64,000 nucleotides of DNA from assembly GCA_945643635.1 (NCBI GenBank), contig CALZFC010000009.1, forward strand, positions 4,755,501-4,819,500. The letters run 5' to 3'. The notes under the pieces are model-generated. The model saw nothing but the letters and a program-made list of their open reading frames with translations, searched no databases and had not been told where the DNA came from. This DNA is from Allodiplogaster sudhausi. Its lineage: Eukaryota > Nematoda > Chromadorea > Rhabditida > Diplogasteridae. Below are positions 1 through 14,624 of the stretch, piece after piece (positions within the stretch are counted from its first letter, which is position 1; the number at the start of each line of letters is the position of its first letter). A program made the translations under genes and the position numbers.

Positions 1-3000
1 TTGAAGTGTTGTGCTTTACGTGACATGATGTTCAAGAACAGTTGAGGGAGTGGGGAATGAAAGAGTGTAGAATGAATATGTGTTGTGAAGGGACATCAAC
101 GGGATCAGGCGAGCTGAACACAACATAAGACTCCTCTTGTTGACATTCCAACAAGAGATGATTCTCCTGTCTTTTCAAGAGCGTCGTCCTTTAATTGTGT
201 CAAGTATGGCCTTCTGAGAGAACGTTACTCTCATTCCTCGCTGCTCTCCTTATCACTCGTACTCTCTCCATGCAAACATGCTCTTATTGTTCCTCTCGGC
301 GCAGCTTAGCGTGTTGCTGCTGAACAAATCTTCTCCTCTTATTTTCCGGTATGATAAACGCACTCAAGAAGTCATCTCTTCGCAGTAAACACTCAACAAG
401 GGCCTTACGCATGTGGTCGGCTAGCTGAGAGAGAAACTGCACAGCATTCCAATTTGCGGAGAGAGCTACTAGAGAGCTTCTTGACATGATACATGTGAAG
501 AGCCGCCCCGTTGTTGTTGCCTTGAGTACCGTAGTCCCGTGGAATGACATGGAATGATGCATCCTTCACATCTAATGAGATAGCCAGGGCGCCTGTTAAT
601 GTTGCAGGTAATAAGGAAGCGAGGAGGAGTGAAGAGGATAGACACCGCTAACACTCATCCAAGAGGCCCTCAACACCCACATGGAATGAGTAAAAAGCTT
701 CTTCGCCCGTCAGATGCACGCCACTTCTTAGGCAGTTGAAACTACTCCACATCTTTTAATCTCAAGATCTCTCTCCCACACACTTACTCTGTTTTTCTTG
801 CGTAATGGTTTTGTCTGCACATCACTAGAGTTATCCGACGTGAATAACACTGCCGCGCCACCCCCGGCCACTTTTGAATTGGCCACTTCTACACTCGTCA
901 CTACCGTATATTTGACGGCAATAGACGTCACTACTTCACAACACTCGTAGCAGCAGTATCTTATTCAAACGCCATGAACACATTTATTTTGCCATTTTCC
1001 ATAAGTTTTAAAGTCAATAACGGTCAAAATTTCTCGAATACGGCTGGAAACCTTCCACTTCATATTCTAAGCAGGTGAAAGTGTTCTTGCTAAGGTTGTA
1101 TGACGTCCATCAACACTAAACTCATAAACAATGAAGCAGTTGAAATGTTCGACAACATTCTACCAAAAAGTATGCAAAACATGAGTGGATTTAGGTTGGC
1201 ATTTCGGATCGAATTGAATGAAGCCCTTAATCTGCGGCAAACCCGACATGTCACGAACTTGGTGTCGGATTTATATGAACTCGTAACAGTCTATGTCTTT
1301 AGATTCCATGCTCAAAATATATTGTGTATCTGAATATGACAAACATGAAAGAAATCGTATTTTGATTACAACCTATTCACGACTTTTGGCCTAGTCGCAA
1401 CTCGAAGTAAGTCGACTAATCCGATTTTGTTGATATCCAAAAATGCTGTCATTGAATAGGTAGTTCATAACATGTTGCTTACAACTAGTCAACCTTAATC
1501 TTGCTTTCGTAAATGCATGCGTAGGTAGATACCCCCCTCATGTTGGGTGCCCTCATGCCCTCATGCCCCCCCACCCCTCATGCTGGGTGCTAAAAGTATA
1601 ATTGTTAAAACATTTCAATGCCATTTGAACTCCCAGTTCTCTCCTTTTTCGACGGAGAAGATATATTTTTGGCATTTCGGTTTTCAAAAATGCTAGAAAT
1701 ACGCTATTGTTTAAACATACTGAAAAGGTAATTGTTATGTAGAATGGATGGGTTAACAAGGTTGCTTCGTTGGTTGTGAGAATTGTCTTTGATATCGCAT
1801 CATGGCATGATAACAAGGGTGTCCGGGATGGATGAACAAGTAAGACTTAGACAAGCAAAACGATATACTGGAGCCTTTGGAGCTTAGGAGGTCAAATGTA
1901 TGAAAGTCTTTTTTCACAGATTTCAATTGTTGACGAATTTATTTAGTTTGAAACATCCCTGAATGCGAAAAGAAGTTCACTTTTTTCGGCATATTTTCAA
2001 GCAATTCTTTCATTTGTAATCACTTTGTTTTCGATAAAAGCAATTCAGTAAACAACTGTGCCTATTACAGTTTCCAATGTTGACGCTTTTACGGTTGAAC
2101 TAATGCTTTATTCTCATCTTTTCGACACATCCGAAGCGAAATAACGTCGTCAGTACTATTGTTCTGTTTGGGAAAGGATAGGAGTGCTCGACTGGAGGTA
2201 TACTGTAAGCGCAATCTTCGAAGTATTAGATGACCGAGTAACTGTCCAATGTTTTCGGGTATCGGCAGCTACAATCAGATCTCTTTGCCCAGCTCGAGGC
2301 ATGGACAAGAGGAAGGACGAAGAAGAGCTACGCAGAGTCGTTTGCACAGAGATTAGGCCAAAAATAGAGAGTCCAGAGAGTGAGAGAAGCACAAACTCGG
2401 CAGTTCTGCCACCATATGTGGCAAGTTGAAAAGAAGAGAAAAAGAAACGAAGCTCCTATAAACCTCGGCTTTTCAATCGTGCTATGTAAAAAATCTCTTT
2501 AACTTTTCATTAGCACATGAATGAGGAAGAGCAGATTCGAGATGTGATATAGCAGATTTAGCCGGATAAAGCATCTACTACATGAACAAACACAAAGAAA
2601 TATGCATGCATAGTAGGATAACAATAACACGATGAATGTAAAACTTCCTTTTCTTTGGTCTAGGCGTCTTCTAAGCAGGTGTATTCATCAAAATAAATGA
2701 ACCGATTCTGTAGGAATGAATGAGATTCTCGGAGAGAAGCTTTTCGTCTGAGAACAACACAATAGTCTGTAAAAGTTTATGGCATTTCGGGAGAGGGCTA
2801 GATGGCTCGTTTCCATTGCGGCTAATCCGTCTGATAGTACTGAAAGAGCCAGCGAAATAAATACAGCGAGGAAATCCTGAGTATTTCGACTGCCAAGCAA
2901 TTCAATGCAGTTTTCTAGGAGATGCATCGCGATGATGATCTGTGCTTAGTGAAAGAGATTGAGAGAAAGAAAGAAAGTTTATGGAGATCGTTTGTGAAAG

Positions 3001-3482
3001 TTGTGAAAGATTTGAGGTGATTCAATGTAATATTTGGAAGCAGCTTTTCTTCTGATGCTGTGAGGCTGGCGGTGCATGGACTCTACCACTGTAGAGAAAA
3101 GAGAGATCTTATCAAGAGAGAGAGAGAGAGGAAAATAGAGAAAGGAGAACAAAATATGCCTGGCCCGGAGAAACGAAGTGGAATTGGTTGCTTTGTACTG
3201 TTGGGAAATAATGCGATCTTGAAAGAGAGATAGAGAGCGTGAGATCGGGATAAATTAACACACAGTGCGAGCACAACACTCCTAGCTCTCATTAGAGTAG
3301 CCCGGGATCCCTGTGGCAGAGCCAAAACAAATATTTGCATAATACAAAGAACACAGGTGGTGAAGTTCTCGTAATAAGGGGTGGTGTCTCAGAGGGTTGT
3401 TGGGGAATTGTTGCGAGTAAGGACTCGTAGCCGGAGTACGGTAGTGTGTCTGGCGGCAGAGAAGTGCTCGAGAGAGCACGGC
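1..3482. other. No supported gene
   Basis: I see no exon chain I can defend here. Open frames of 60-90 codons at 728-931, 1100-1333, 2156-2429 and 2688-2927 lack recognisable domains and good splice partners. The frame at 2688-2927 (-) has a hydrophobic stretch and a true ATG but nothing else. There is a short purine tract near 3115-3135. The 3' UTR of the minus-strand gene that stops at 3483 should lie in the last few hundred bases. Confidence 0.5.
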
Positions 3483-5604
3483 TCAGAAGCGCGAGCTGCC
3501 GCGTGGCTTTCGGCCCCTGCCACGATGATGACGGTGGCCTGCCTTGCGAGCCGCCATTACGGAGTCGTACATCTGCTTGGTGTACTGTATCAGTCGACGA
3601 ATCTCCATGTGCTGCTGCAAAGATAAATAGGTTTTATCTCCACTGTATCTTCTTCTCTCTTGCTCACCATCACCTCACATCCGGCGCTCCCTAATCGGGT
3701 AAGAAAAACGATATATGATATCTATTTCTCTCTTAAAATCGCATATCCGGTTTCCTTCCTTATGTAGGAGTTCGCCCACTCTCACATTTTGCTCTTTTGC
3801 AGCCGTTAAACCAATGGTCGAAGAAAATGCACCTGCGGAACTCTTTGCACTTTCACTTCTTTTGGTTGCAGAATATCATTTCTGTGCAAAGCCCAAGGAT
3901 CGTGTCTATGTACACTTGGCTTTCCTCCTTTTTCCAGTCTTGGTTGGTCTCAAATTGACTTCTCACTCTTTGTCCGTGTTTCATTCTCTTCCTCTCCTCT
4001 CCTCTACCTACCAATTGATGGAAGAGACAGAAGGTCTTCTCTTCGTCAAATCCACCGTTGCAATGCTGGACTCCGTCGCAGAGATGATGCTCGGCAATGC
4101 ACTTCCAGGTGCCGTCGGGCTCGGCGGAAGGGCAGGCAGTGCGGCCCATCTCGGCGCAGCCTGTACAAGGAAAGAGAAATTAGACAGAAGGAAGAGGCTG
4201 CTCACTCCAGCACTTTAATGAGAAAAGAACTCTTGCTTCAGGTTTCTGCTCATTTTCTGTCGGACCCCCTTTTTAAAAACATATGCTCACATCATGAATG
4301 CAGGATTTTTTGCTAATCTGCACCAAGTGGAGTCGAAAATACCAGGTCTTATGCAATTCTGTGCGTTTCACCAGAACAAGATGCAGAAAGAAAGGAGCAG
4401 AGCAACTCCCAGTGACACATTTGCGGCGAAAAAATTCAACGTGTATACAACATTTGAGAGAAATCGCAGCAATGAGACAAAAAGAAATGGCTGCGTCATT
4501 TTTTCCTAGTAGCATAATGCGATGTCTGTGATGGATACGAGCTCTAATTGTAGTCTTCAAATTTGGCTTGATTAATCAAAACATCGTAGATTTGATTAAT
4601 ACTCTGTTATATACGGTATCACGTGAAACAAATCTCCCTGTGTCCAAACATCGTAATCGTAAGGAAAACAGTTATGGCTTTTCGTGCCTGCGAATTTGCT
4701 CAAGTTTTGGCGGCCTTTAAAGGCTACAGCTAAGAAGACAATAAAACACCCCCACACACAAGTTCAATTTTTGCCTTTTGTTCCCTTGGAGAACAATAGC
4801 TTCTCGTTATAAACAAATACGGTAAACGCTCGGAAAATTTACAGCATTGTAAACAATAGGATAAAAATATTATGTATCCATCAAGATGTCAGCAGATCAC
4901 TGCTCTGAAATTTTGCAAACCAAAAGAGCGGGCGGTATTATGTAATATTATAATATTATATTGTCACATCTGACCAAATGTAGGTAAACAATTAGATAAT
5001 TAGGGAAATACGTAAATGATATTGAAATGAGAAAAAAATACTGACGCTCTTCTTCCTCGCGCGGGATTGTTTGGTTTGACTTGCCGGCATTCATGGGGAA
5101 CGAAGGAAAGAGAGGGGCTGGCGCGGTGTTGCTGTCGTTCTCATCCTAGGAACACGATATTATAGACATTCTAACAGAGCCAATTTAGTTGATTCTCATG
5201 TTATTTATGTCAATTATTATTTGAAAGATACTTGCAGAGAGCTCATGATCTGATGTGTTATTCGAATGTTTTGATTAATGTGTTAAGTGTGAACAGTTAA
5301 TTTAGGCTTGCAGAACAGTTATACACAACATAAATGTCGATGAATGATATGCGATAGAGAACATTTCTAATAGTTATGATAACAATAACAATGTCTACCT
5401 TATTATAAAAAGGTTGCTTACCACATCGGCAGAGGAACTGTCGGCCATTAGCGGGGCAGCCGTCGCAACATTTGCGTACGCGATGAGGGTGGCGGCAAAA
5501 AGGAAGCGAAGAAGAAAGCGGCGAGAGACATGAAGAGGGCTGGCATTGAGGGAGTGGCCAGTGGACAATGCCTGTTGATTGGGAGATGAAGCAGCCTGGG
5601 ACAT
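3483..5604 (-). CDS. Secreted LDL-receptor class A domain protein, HEN-1/Jelly-belly-like
   Basis: Four minus-strand exons join with matching phases: 5604-5422, 5145-5046, 4160-4012 and 3614-3483 (stop TGA at 3485-3483). Exon 1 carries a hydrophobic signal segment (FLLRFLFAATLIAYANVATA), but it follows about 29 residues counted from the ATG at 5604. An in-frame ATG at 5679 would lengthen it further, so the true start is uncertain. Exon 2 is a Pro/Ser/Asn-rich linker ending in four Glu. Exon 3 is a single LDLa module with six cysteines and the acidic end NGGFDEEKTFC. Exon 4 adds a basic tail (HRHHRGRGRKPRGSSRF). A short secreted protein with one LDLa near the C-terminus is the plan of C. elegans HEN-1 and fly Jelly belly, ligands of the ALK receptor. 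That assignment is by architecture only; another LDLa secreted protein is possible. Confidence 0.72.
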
Positions 5605-5679
5605 CCTGTACACCTCGAGAGGTTGCTTGTGACTGCCTGAAGGCTCCTCGGAAGCGATGCGAACACTGTAGCAGGACAT

Positions 5680-8600
5680 ACTATGGAAGCTTGTCTTAGC
5701 CGCTTGTCTCCCAAGATCGCTGAGCAAACAATGTGAGGAATGGCACGATGCGAAGGCTAGCGAGAGAGGGAGAGTCAAGTATGGGATGGGCGGAGTCTCA
5801 GAAGTATGGAGTGGGATGGGGCGTGGCCAAAACGTGTAGAGGAGCGCTTGCGCTTTTGGATGGGGGCAGCACAGGCGTTTTCGCTGTACGCACACTCTCT
5901 TCATTTTCTCTCACTCTCCCAAGTTCCGCCTATCAACAGTTTCTCTCTCATCTCTCTCTTTTAATACATTCTTTTCACATTCCTAACACTTACTATCACG
6001 TTGAATTACAAAATGCGCTCGGTAAAAGGAATCGAGAGAAGAAGTGAAGAGATGGAAAAAAGACATGAGTGAGTGTTATGTCGCGTTTCGAGAATGAATG
6101 TAGGGAGGTGCCCGAAGGTGAAGAGGCGGGGCCACGGCTGCGTCGATCTCTGATCGCTCGCACGCTATGGAAAAAAAAAACAAGCACAAGCTTATGAACC
6201 TCTACATGTTTGGAACCCGAGCGTGACCGAAGCTGGCACCGCCCCTTACCACGAATTAAACAGGCTATTCGTCCAGAGAACACCCTCGCGAAAAGCAGCT
6301 AATCAGCCGTAAAAGTCAGTGGTCCTATTATGGCCAACATATGACAGTGGCGGTGAAAAATATGCACTGGCACATGTAAACACGTCTTAAAGATAGTCTC
6401 GTGATAATGACAACGCCTGAAAAAATAACACAGCAAACAATAGGATGCTGCGTCCTTGGTTCCTACTTCCTGGTCGTGCTATCACTACGGTTCAGCACAC
6501 CCAACGAGGGTGGACTGTCTTTCTCTTGTCTACCACTCAAGAAGAAAGAGTCTACTGTTGATACTCTCAGAGATAAACGCGGTCGCCACGTTTCTTGTTG
6601 TTCCATTCAGGAAGCCTCTACGCCTCTACGGCTAGCAACATTCCACATAAACAGTGCGATAAAAATATAAAGAGATAAAAAGCGATAAAAGGCACACTGA
6701 AACAGAAAGAGGAAAGCAAAGGAAGAAGAATAGGCAAAGCAAAACACACATTTGTACTGTGATCCCGCCACAAACATCTTACGTTAGCAAGAGTTCATGC
6801 AGAATTGGCTTCCGTGGAGTTGCTATGAATATATATCTGTCTCTAGTGAGAAGAGAGCTGGGATAAATGATAAAGCAGAATAGGCCTGAAACGGCTACAT
6901 TATGGAAATGGAAGCCCCGGCGGAACTCGCACGTATGTATGTACATGTATTCCTGAAGCCCGTGGAGTCTGCCATGTTCACACTAAATCTAAATTCAAGC
7001 CACTCCCCTTTCACCAATCTCGCAAATGACGTATAATCCCGTTAATCAAACCTTAAATTATACGATTATGCCTCATTAGTTGCATGAGGGTTGTAGCCAT
7101 GTATTTGATCAGAAAAATACATGGCGGCGGAAAAACGTTTCTGAAAAACACCATATTAGTGCTTAGAAGATTATACCAGTATACATCTTTCTTTTTTTTA
7201 TTCTTTCGCCAATTATAAAATATACATCAACTAATGCATAAAGTTCTAACAAATTCTCGTTTTTTAATACACTCCAGGAAAGGGTGTACATGCTGCCATG
7301 AAAGCAACTTATGAGAGAGCTGCATGTAAACATGTGAAGTGAGTGGGCGTGGAAGAGCCTCGCAGCAGCATCGCTGATCCGGTCATGCTCGGTCTATATC
7401 CCTTTTTTAATACAACTTCACCCAAACTCTGACGAAGCTCACCAGCTGGGCCGAAGTTCAATCAACTCCCCTGGACGACTCAGTTCTCACCTCCCAATTC
7501 TTCATGGTTTTTTCCATCAGTTAAGCCATTTCGTGGATTTCCTCTAAAATGCCTCTTAATGTGGTCCCACGATGTTCACCATAATGTATTTGATATTTAA
7601 GATGACTTTACTAGGTTATTGCATATTACAGATCTAATGGTTGCAGAAACCTACATTCTGCCTACATAAATGAATCATGATAAACGCATAATGGTATAAA
7701 TTACATTGATAAGAGAATTTGCAGACTTGATTCGAGCTAACGAAGAGCTCATGGAGAAGATGTCTGCAAGAAATCAATTAGCCAGTTGGACCCTCGGTTT
7801 CACTTATTTTCACTATCCGATGACAGTTCGTTTTTAAAGTTAGCTTTTCTTTCTTGAATAGTCTTTCTTGAAATAATCATTTCTAGCTAAACTTTTAAGG
7901 CTGTGTGCGTGCGGATGTTTATGTAAGTAGGTGCCAACGGTAACCCTCATAATATTTTTTACCGCTCATAGAAACCAGCACTTAGGCAAATGACTTTGGC
8001 ACTACTTATGTATCTCATTCTTGTTTTGCTCGTCTTTTAAAATTTCGGCCAATTTCGCAAAATTAACTATTCAAGCGTGGCTCGTCTCAGGATATTCGTG
8101 CATTTAGTATATGACTGCAGCTTAAGCCTGAATTCTCACTGCAGAATGCAACTCAGTAAATTGGAAAACACAGTATCTTAAGGAATATCACAAAGTAAAT
8201 CCTTTGATCTAGGTTGCTGTCTTTACCTTAACTAATGTTGAAAAATTACTTCTTTTCTATCTGGATGGTGATAATATATGTATGTAGTTCGCACCAATTT
8301 ATGAGCTATAAGAGTTCAAAAATGCGACTGTGAATATTCTGTTCTCCATTCAAACGTTTTTAACTTGCGCTGGAATTTTTCGTTCTATTCAGAATAGACG
8401 AAAGATTGACTATTTGTATCAATGGGTTCACTAAAACATTCAATTCTTTCTGCCATTTTTACTGACTACGTAGTGTTCTCTGTCTCAACCGAATATTTAG
8501 GCTGAGGATTAGATTTGTTTTATTTTGGTGACGCCAGTATTAGTCTGTGTTTATCCTTGGGGGCCTCGGGGATTATGAAAGCGACACAATCTGGGTCGAT

Positions 8601-11600
8601 GGGCCATTTGGCTGATGCAGACTCTGTCATATACCGGAGGCCAAACACGTGTGCCTTCTTCAATGAAACGATACACCGTGACGGACACGAGCACATTTAC
8701 ACCTCACATCCGGTGGGGCGTAATCTGCCAAGAGTTCATCCTATCCTAAGAATAGCTGCAAGGAGACGAGTTGCATTCGTAGTGTCTAGGTCACCCCTTC
8801 GGATGTTAAAAACCATGACGAGTTAACTAGGTATGATTTATGTACATATGTATATTCCCTAATATTCTCTAATCAAATGATATGATATTCATTTGACAAT
8901 CTCTTCACTATGTCCAATTCCCCTACGTTCGCACGCCTTCGGATGCTCGACTGCACGGATTAAGTTCTAAACGATTTAATATCGGCAACCTTTGATATAG
9001 CGAAGACCTTCATCGCATTTGCACGACCGTCTCTGTATTACTTGTGATTTGTCTTTAGTAGTTTTCCCATTCGGAAGTTATTTGCATTTCAATAAATATG
9101 GAATCGCCAATAAATTATTCTGGAGTGTTCTTTTTTATCTTAATGGTAGTATCCGACGAAAGTAAAACTTATCTAATAAAATTCCGCTTCAAACGATGAA
9201 TGCAAAACTATCAATGGGCGTTGATTTATTGCCTAAAAATTTCAAATTTAAAACATGTATCTAACATTCTAACCTCTCTCAAGTTCTTTCATTGTCTCCA
9301 TTTCTATGACCTCTGTGTCTCTCATCCCTTGATAAATATTGAGTGATTGAGAGACAATTGGCCAGAAAGGGTAGAGACTGGCTCTTCCTCAGAGTTGTTG
9401 GCACACCTTTCTTGGTTTTGAGAACGCACCGAGTGCATCGACGTTTCCTTCAGTATTAAAAAAATGCTAATATCTGGCTAAATACGTTTTTTTTTTCAAA
9501 AAAGCGGGACCTCCTCCCATCCCTTTTAATCAAAAAATTGACTACAAGGGATGATAAGGTAGAAGACACTATTCGTGGGTTACCTCCTTTAAATTGAAAA
9601 GGAAAACATTTAATGTTCATGCAATTGAATAATAATGGCATTAACATTCCGGATCAATTAAACAAAACAAGGTATGTTTCCTTGCTTTTCAAATGGAAAA
9701 TGTATAAAAGTAAAAACACATAGCGAAGATTACCCTTACAATTAGCTTATCTCTTTGAAAGAGGTTGTGCATGATATGGTGCCAGCTAAAGAGATTGCAA
9801 TAGCTTATCTGCCAGATAGGCCTGCTTATGCCGCAAGGGAAACCGAGATAAAAAAAAAAGAGAAAATAAATAGGAGATCGAAAGGGTCTTCTCATGAAGG
9901 CTCTTCGCCAGATGTATCAATCAGTGAGTTTCTCTCCGCGAAAAGTTCATGAGCCTGAAGGAGCCGTTAAACTTGATTGGTGGCATGATGTATGTATATG
10001 TGAAGAATCTCCTTGCTCGCACACCCAAATATAAACAGATGTGAAAGGTTTGAAAAGCTTCTCGGAAATGCGATAAGCCTTGGCTAATCTGCTTCAACTC
10101 TTCAAATACGTAAATTTGAAAGGCATATTCTAGCTTACCTATAGGTATGTCTCAAAGGTGATGGAAAAAATAATAACAAAATAGTGCTGTCTATTTTTGT
10201 CAAAATTTGTACATGTTTGTATATTAAGAAATCTGAATCAGCAATAATGTTGACTGCAAGTGCAACGTTTTTTTGTGATAAACATGCTGCAAATTGTTTT
10301 CATGTCCTGACAGGGCAGCTCGAATGGCCCTTGAGGCGGTCTTCTCGATGAGCTTGTATTAGGAATAGACAACTTTCCTCCTTCTTCAAGAATCAGGCAA
10401 TAATATTCTCTAAAGAGGGAGACGCAGAGATCAAGGAAAAGTGGAGGGCGAGAAGGAAAAAGGAAGATAAGTCTCGTCTACTTCCTCGCACACAAGCTCA
10501 AGATGACCATGATTCACCCGAAGGGTCCATTCCCTCTTCATCTCCCACATTTGGCAGATTGGGACATCCTCAAATCCGGATGCGCAACAGAGTAAGCGCA
10601 CGAATTCAACCGCACTCTCACGAATGAGTTGACAACAAATGAATCTTATCCGAACCCAATTCCCCCTTCTTTGAGTCGCCTTAGCGCATTTGAACCCCTT
10701 CATTTTGGCTAATCTTACCATCTTAAAGCAAGACCTCTTTCTTCACCAGGCTCTCTCTCTCTCTCCATGGATACGTCTATGACATTTTTGCTCAAGGCAA
10801 CCGACGCTGCTAGTGCTGATAGAGAGAACGGCTCATCTTATCTTATCTTTACAAGCCCACTTCGGATCGCAACATTTTGATGGACATGCGTAGGGTGCGA
10901 TGACAGAGAAAAAGATGCAGCACAGGAAATGGGGAAGAAGAGATTGCACGGCAAAAAACTCCTGCCTTCTCGCCTGACAGAGAACGGTACGAGATAAGAA
11001 ATTGGAGCATCCTGCCTTTTCCCATAGACTCAGTTTTTAGCGGCAGCAACTAATTATTCGATTTCAATCGCCCTTAGGGCCAACTTTCTTGTTCCGTCTA
11101 TTGAGATGCAATCGTCGTCAGTCCCTTCAAGTCGACGAGGACAAGGTAAGTCAAGGGAAAGAAGAGAGAGAGGATCAAGTACGAGAGAGTAAGCGAGAAT
11201 GAGAGAATCCAGGTGAGCAAAGCCATTTTTGATTCTTGCACTGCAATGCCTCGGAGAATGGCAAACATTCTATGGTGTGTAGCTGCATGCTCCCCATTCA
11301 TTCAATTTTTTTGCTTTGTCTCGCTTGAATCGCTATTTTCGTGAAATTTCATTCAAGAGACAACGCCAGACAGCATGCACTTTGAACACAAAGGATGGGT
11401 CGAAAAGAGAGAGAAAGAGATACCGAGAGAGAGAGAGAGAGTGGTGAAGCGAGAGAGAAAGAGAGAAGAAAGAGAGAGCGATTTGTAGAAAATGTAAGAG
11501 AGATCGAGGGACAAAGGGAATAGTGGATTGTCAGGATAGTGTGACATAGATGGAAAAAGCCTTTATCGATGGGACTTTTTTGCTGTCTCGATTCGCAGAA

Positions 11601-12480
11601 TTCTCCTATTTTAAGTGACGTTTCTGCGCAAGTTAACAAAAAAACTGGCCTGTATTAGTGCCATTGTACAACGCATTGTCATATAGAGAAGACAAAGTTA
11701 AGGGAGATAAAATGTACATATTATCTACTCGGCATCACGATGCATAGTGCGGTTGACGGAAAAAAGTTACTTGAAAAAGAGTCAGTCTTCAATGAGAAAA
11801 ATACTGTGTTTTTCTAAATCTGTGCGGTTTTTTTTACCGCAATCTCACGCGCATTGTTTGATGTGAGGATAGATTAAACTACCATGTCATTGTCATATAC
11901 TTTTGTATTGTTAAGGTATTGAATGAAAAAAGAGTACTAACGACTGGAATGCGACTTTTTTCCCTAAAATTGCATTTCCTGTTTAATTGCCGTAAAATTA
12001 GCACAGTTGAAGAAGTAAAGCACCAAAGAGCGGTCAGTAATGGGGGCAGAGAAAGACACCGTAGAAACAATTGTAGCAGGGCTGAAATTCTCTCACAACG
12101 GAAAAATGTTTTAGAAAATTTAAGATTAAAACGCAACAAATGCATGTTCATTCGAGCCATTCTTCTAGAAATGTAGAAGGATCATTTAGATCGCAAAAAT
12201 GTTGCAAGAATGTACTTTTAATTAAATTGTGTACAACTTGTGCAAGATCAAGCGAATCTTCCTAATCAATTGGAAGGATCGAATGGAGCCAAGAATCGCT
12301 ATCTTCTCTTAGTTGTTCCAGGAGCACGCTTCACGGGCGCGACAAGTGCGCATGACCGTAACCTTGCACGCCTCATCTGCCGACTGCAGGCCTGCGCCAC
12401 GCGGCCCTACGAGGCACCCGAACAAGTCTAGTCAGTCCACAGCTCCTCAAGAGCCCGTTGCTCTATCAATGGTATACCAG
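5680..12480. other. Long gene-poor interval
   Basis: About 6.8 kb without a supported gene. The DNA is mostly AT-rich. A more GC-balanced patch at 8560-8740 is open in one plus frame, but it begins without an ATG and has no domain I know. The tract at 11400-11480 is (GA)-rich low complexity. The patch at 12310-12430 is GC-rich and open in two plus frames; it may hold the missing 5' exon of the downstream PBC gene, but I could not find a phase-consistent join. Confidence 0.45.
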
Positions 12481-14587
12481 CTACAGATGATATTCTTGAC
12501 TTCAGCTCGGCATGTAGGGAGCATCCACTTCGTATGGCTCTCTACGAAGTGCTCTGCGAGCGTAAGGAACAAATAGGTACGATGGCACTAGGAAATGGTA
12601 CAATGGTGGTGATGTACATCGAGCACGTAAGACGCCTACGCGGAAATGGCAATTAAAAGCTTTAAAGCAACACCCTTTCGATCGCTTATTTTCTATTGTT
12701 TCCAACACAAAAGCTGATAAACCGAATACAAAAGAAAAGGTATTCGGCTATAATATGGTCAATCTACATGCATAAATGTGTCAAACAATAGCCGGAAATC
12801 AAGAGCATCGATTTTTTGCATTTGGCTTATAGAATGCATTCCAACGATTTGATGTGATCAGTAAAGTTCAGCACGCATTCAGACACGTTTTTTTTCAAAC
12901 GTAGGCAAATTAACATCAAGTTGTGTCAATATTATATTAACATAGAGACTTTTTGAAAAATTTTGATGCGCATTGTTGAAAAATGGCTCTTGCTTGTTTG
13001 TAGTCAACGCGCTAAACTAGAACTGGAAGATCAATGATAATATTCCAGAGAATCCCAAGCCACAAATGCACATTGTTAGTGCACAGAGGCGAAAAGACGT
13101 TAGAATCACTAGAGCCGATCACAAATGCCACCAACTACGACTTGACTCCAATCCAAGAAGTTGTACAGCAAGTCATTTAGAATACACCTTCAGACCTACC
13201 CGTCTATGTACATAAATAGCTTTGCTAGTTACGCGTTTCAGCGAAAACAGGTATGTGCAGATACCTAGGTAAGCATAGTTATGCTTAATCATCAAATGTC
13301 ATTTGCCTGACGTTCTTTTCTACTTGGTTTACGTACTCGAATTGTGCGAATACATTTTTTGCGGAGGCGATTTGTTATTTTAATCCAGAAATAGATATCA
13401 CATGAATCTATCATGACCTGCAAGCTCTTCGTTGCAGGAGAAGTGGTTACCCAAATTTGCGCGGACGGGGCTGGAGTGTTCTATAAAATAATGAAGGAAA
13501 TTGTTTACTGTCAAATAACATTGATCTTAGCTCCGCATCTCGAGTCAGCCGTCCAAGCAGAAGACACTTCAAAGCGTTCAGAGACGGAGGAGGCTGCTGC
13601 ACACTCAATCAAGAAGATCGATGATATGCTTGTAAGTCAAATTCTGTAAACGTCAACGAAATAACAAAAAATTAAATGGCTGCATTGACACTTCCGGCGG
13701 CTTAAAAGCTTCGCCATACAGGGATATGTAGATAAATGCGAGAGGCTGAGATAAAACAGTTGGGCCGTCATAATACCCGCGGTCTTCCATGAATGGATAG
13801 AGCCCTCGTGAGCAGACTCAAGTTATCCCCGAGTGTTCATTGTTCGCCCCGCTAATCCTAACCGAGCATTTAACGCGCTCTCCATTGCATCTTCTGCAGC
13901 CATCTATGTATACAGCCTTCAATGGAAGTGCCTGATTGCTGGGGTGTTGGATTGTGTTTCAATTCCAGAAAAGAGACACTGGAACACACCCACACATATA
14001 TATATATATATATACATGTGTACATGCATATTGAATGCTTCCTCTTCAATTTTCCCATCTTCCGGGCTCTTACGAAAATAAGATAATCTTGCACCTTGCA
14101 AAGTAAATAAGATATCTTAGGTATTCCGCAACCCTCAGAGTAGATATGGATGCTAATTTATCTTCTTACCTAGATTATCCATCATCATCGAAATAATAAA
14201 TCGCCCTTTTGGCGGGATCTGTAGGTTTGCGTCTTCTATCCAGTGTATGCAGAAGAGTACTGTAGCATGTAGTAGCCAAGTGAAGCCATAGTAAAGGTAC
14301 ATGCAAATCTCATGAAAAAAGAAAGTCTGATCTTTCCATTTATTTTTATATCGTCAAGGCTATTATTATAGTAAAGCTTCGGCTGAGATGAAAAGGGCTT
14401 GACATTTTCGTGTTGAGCGCGACTGTTTCGAGAGCTGCGCAGTTCCCCTTCGGCCGCACTCCCCTGCGGGCCCGCCCCCTCCACTGGAAGACGTCACCCA
14501 TCGCTTGCAACTAGAGGCTACCCAGCGACGACACTTTGAACTGATGGGAACGATGGATCAAGTAGGAAATCTGATCTCTCCCTCTCT

Positions 14588-14624
<37 letters not shown>

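Noticed and set aside
3715..4218. Plus-strand frame of 167 codons
   Set aside because: It is antisense to the LDLa exon (4160-4012), whose six-cysteine module and splice sites are clear on the minus strand.
8515..8826. Plus frame of about 100 codons that looks less random than its surroundings
   Set aside because: It starts without ATG, matches no transposase or other family I know, and has no splice partners.
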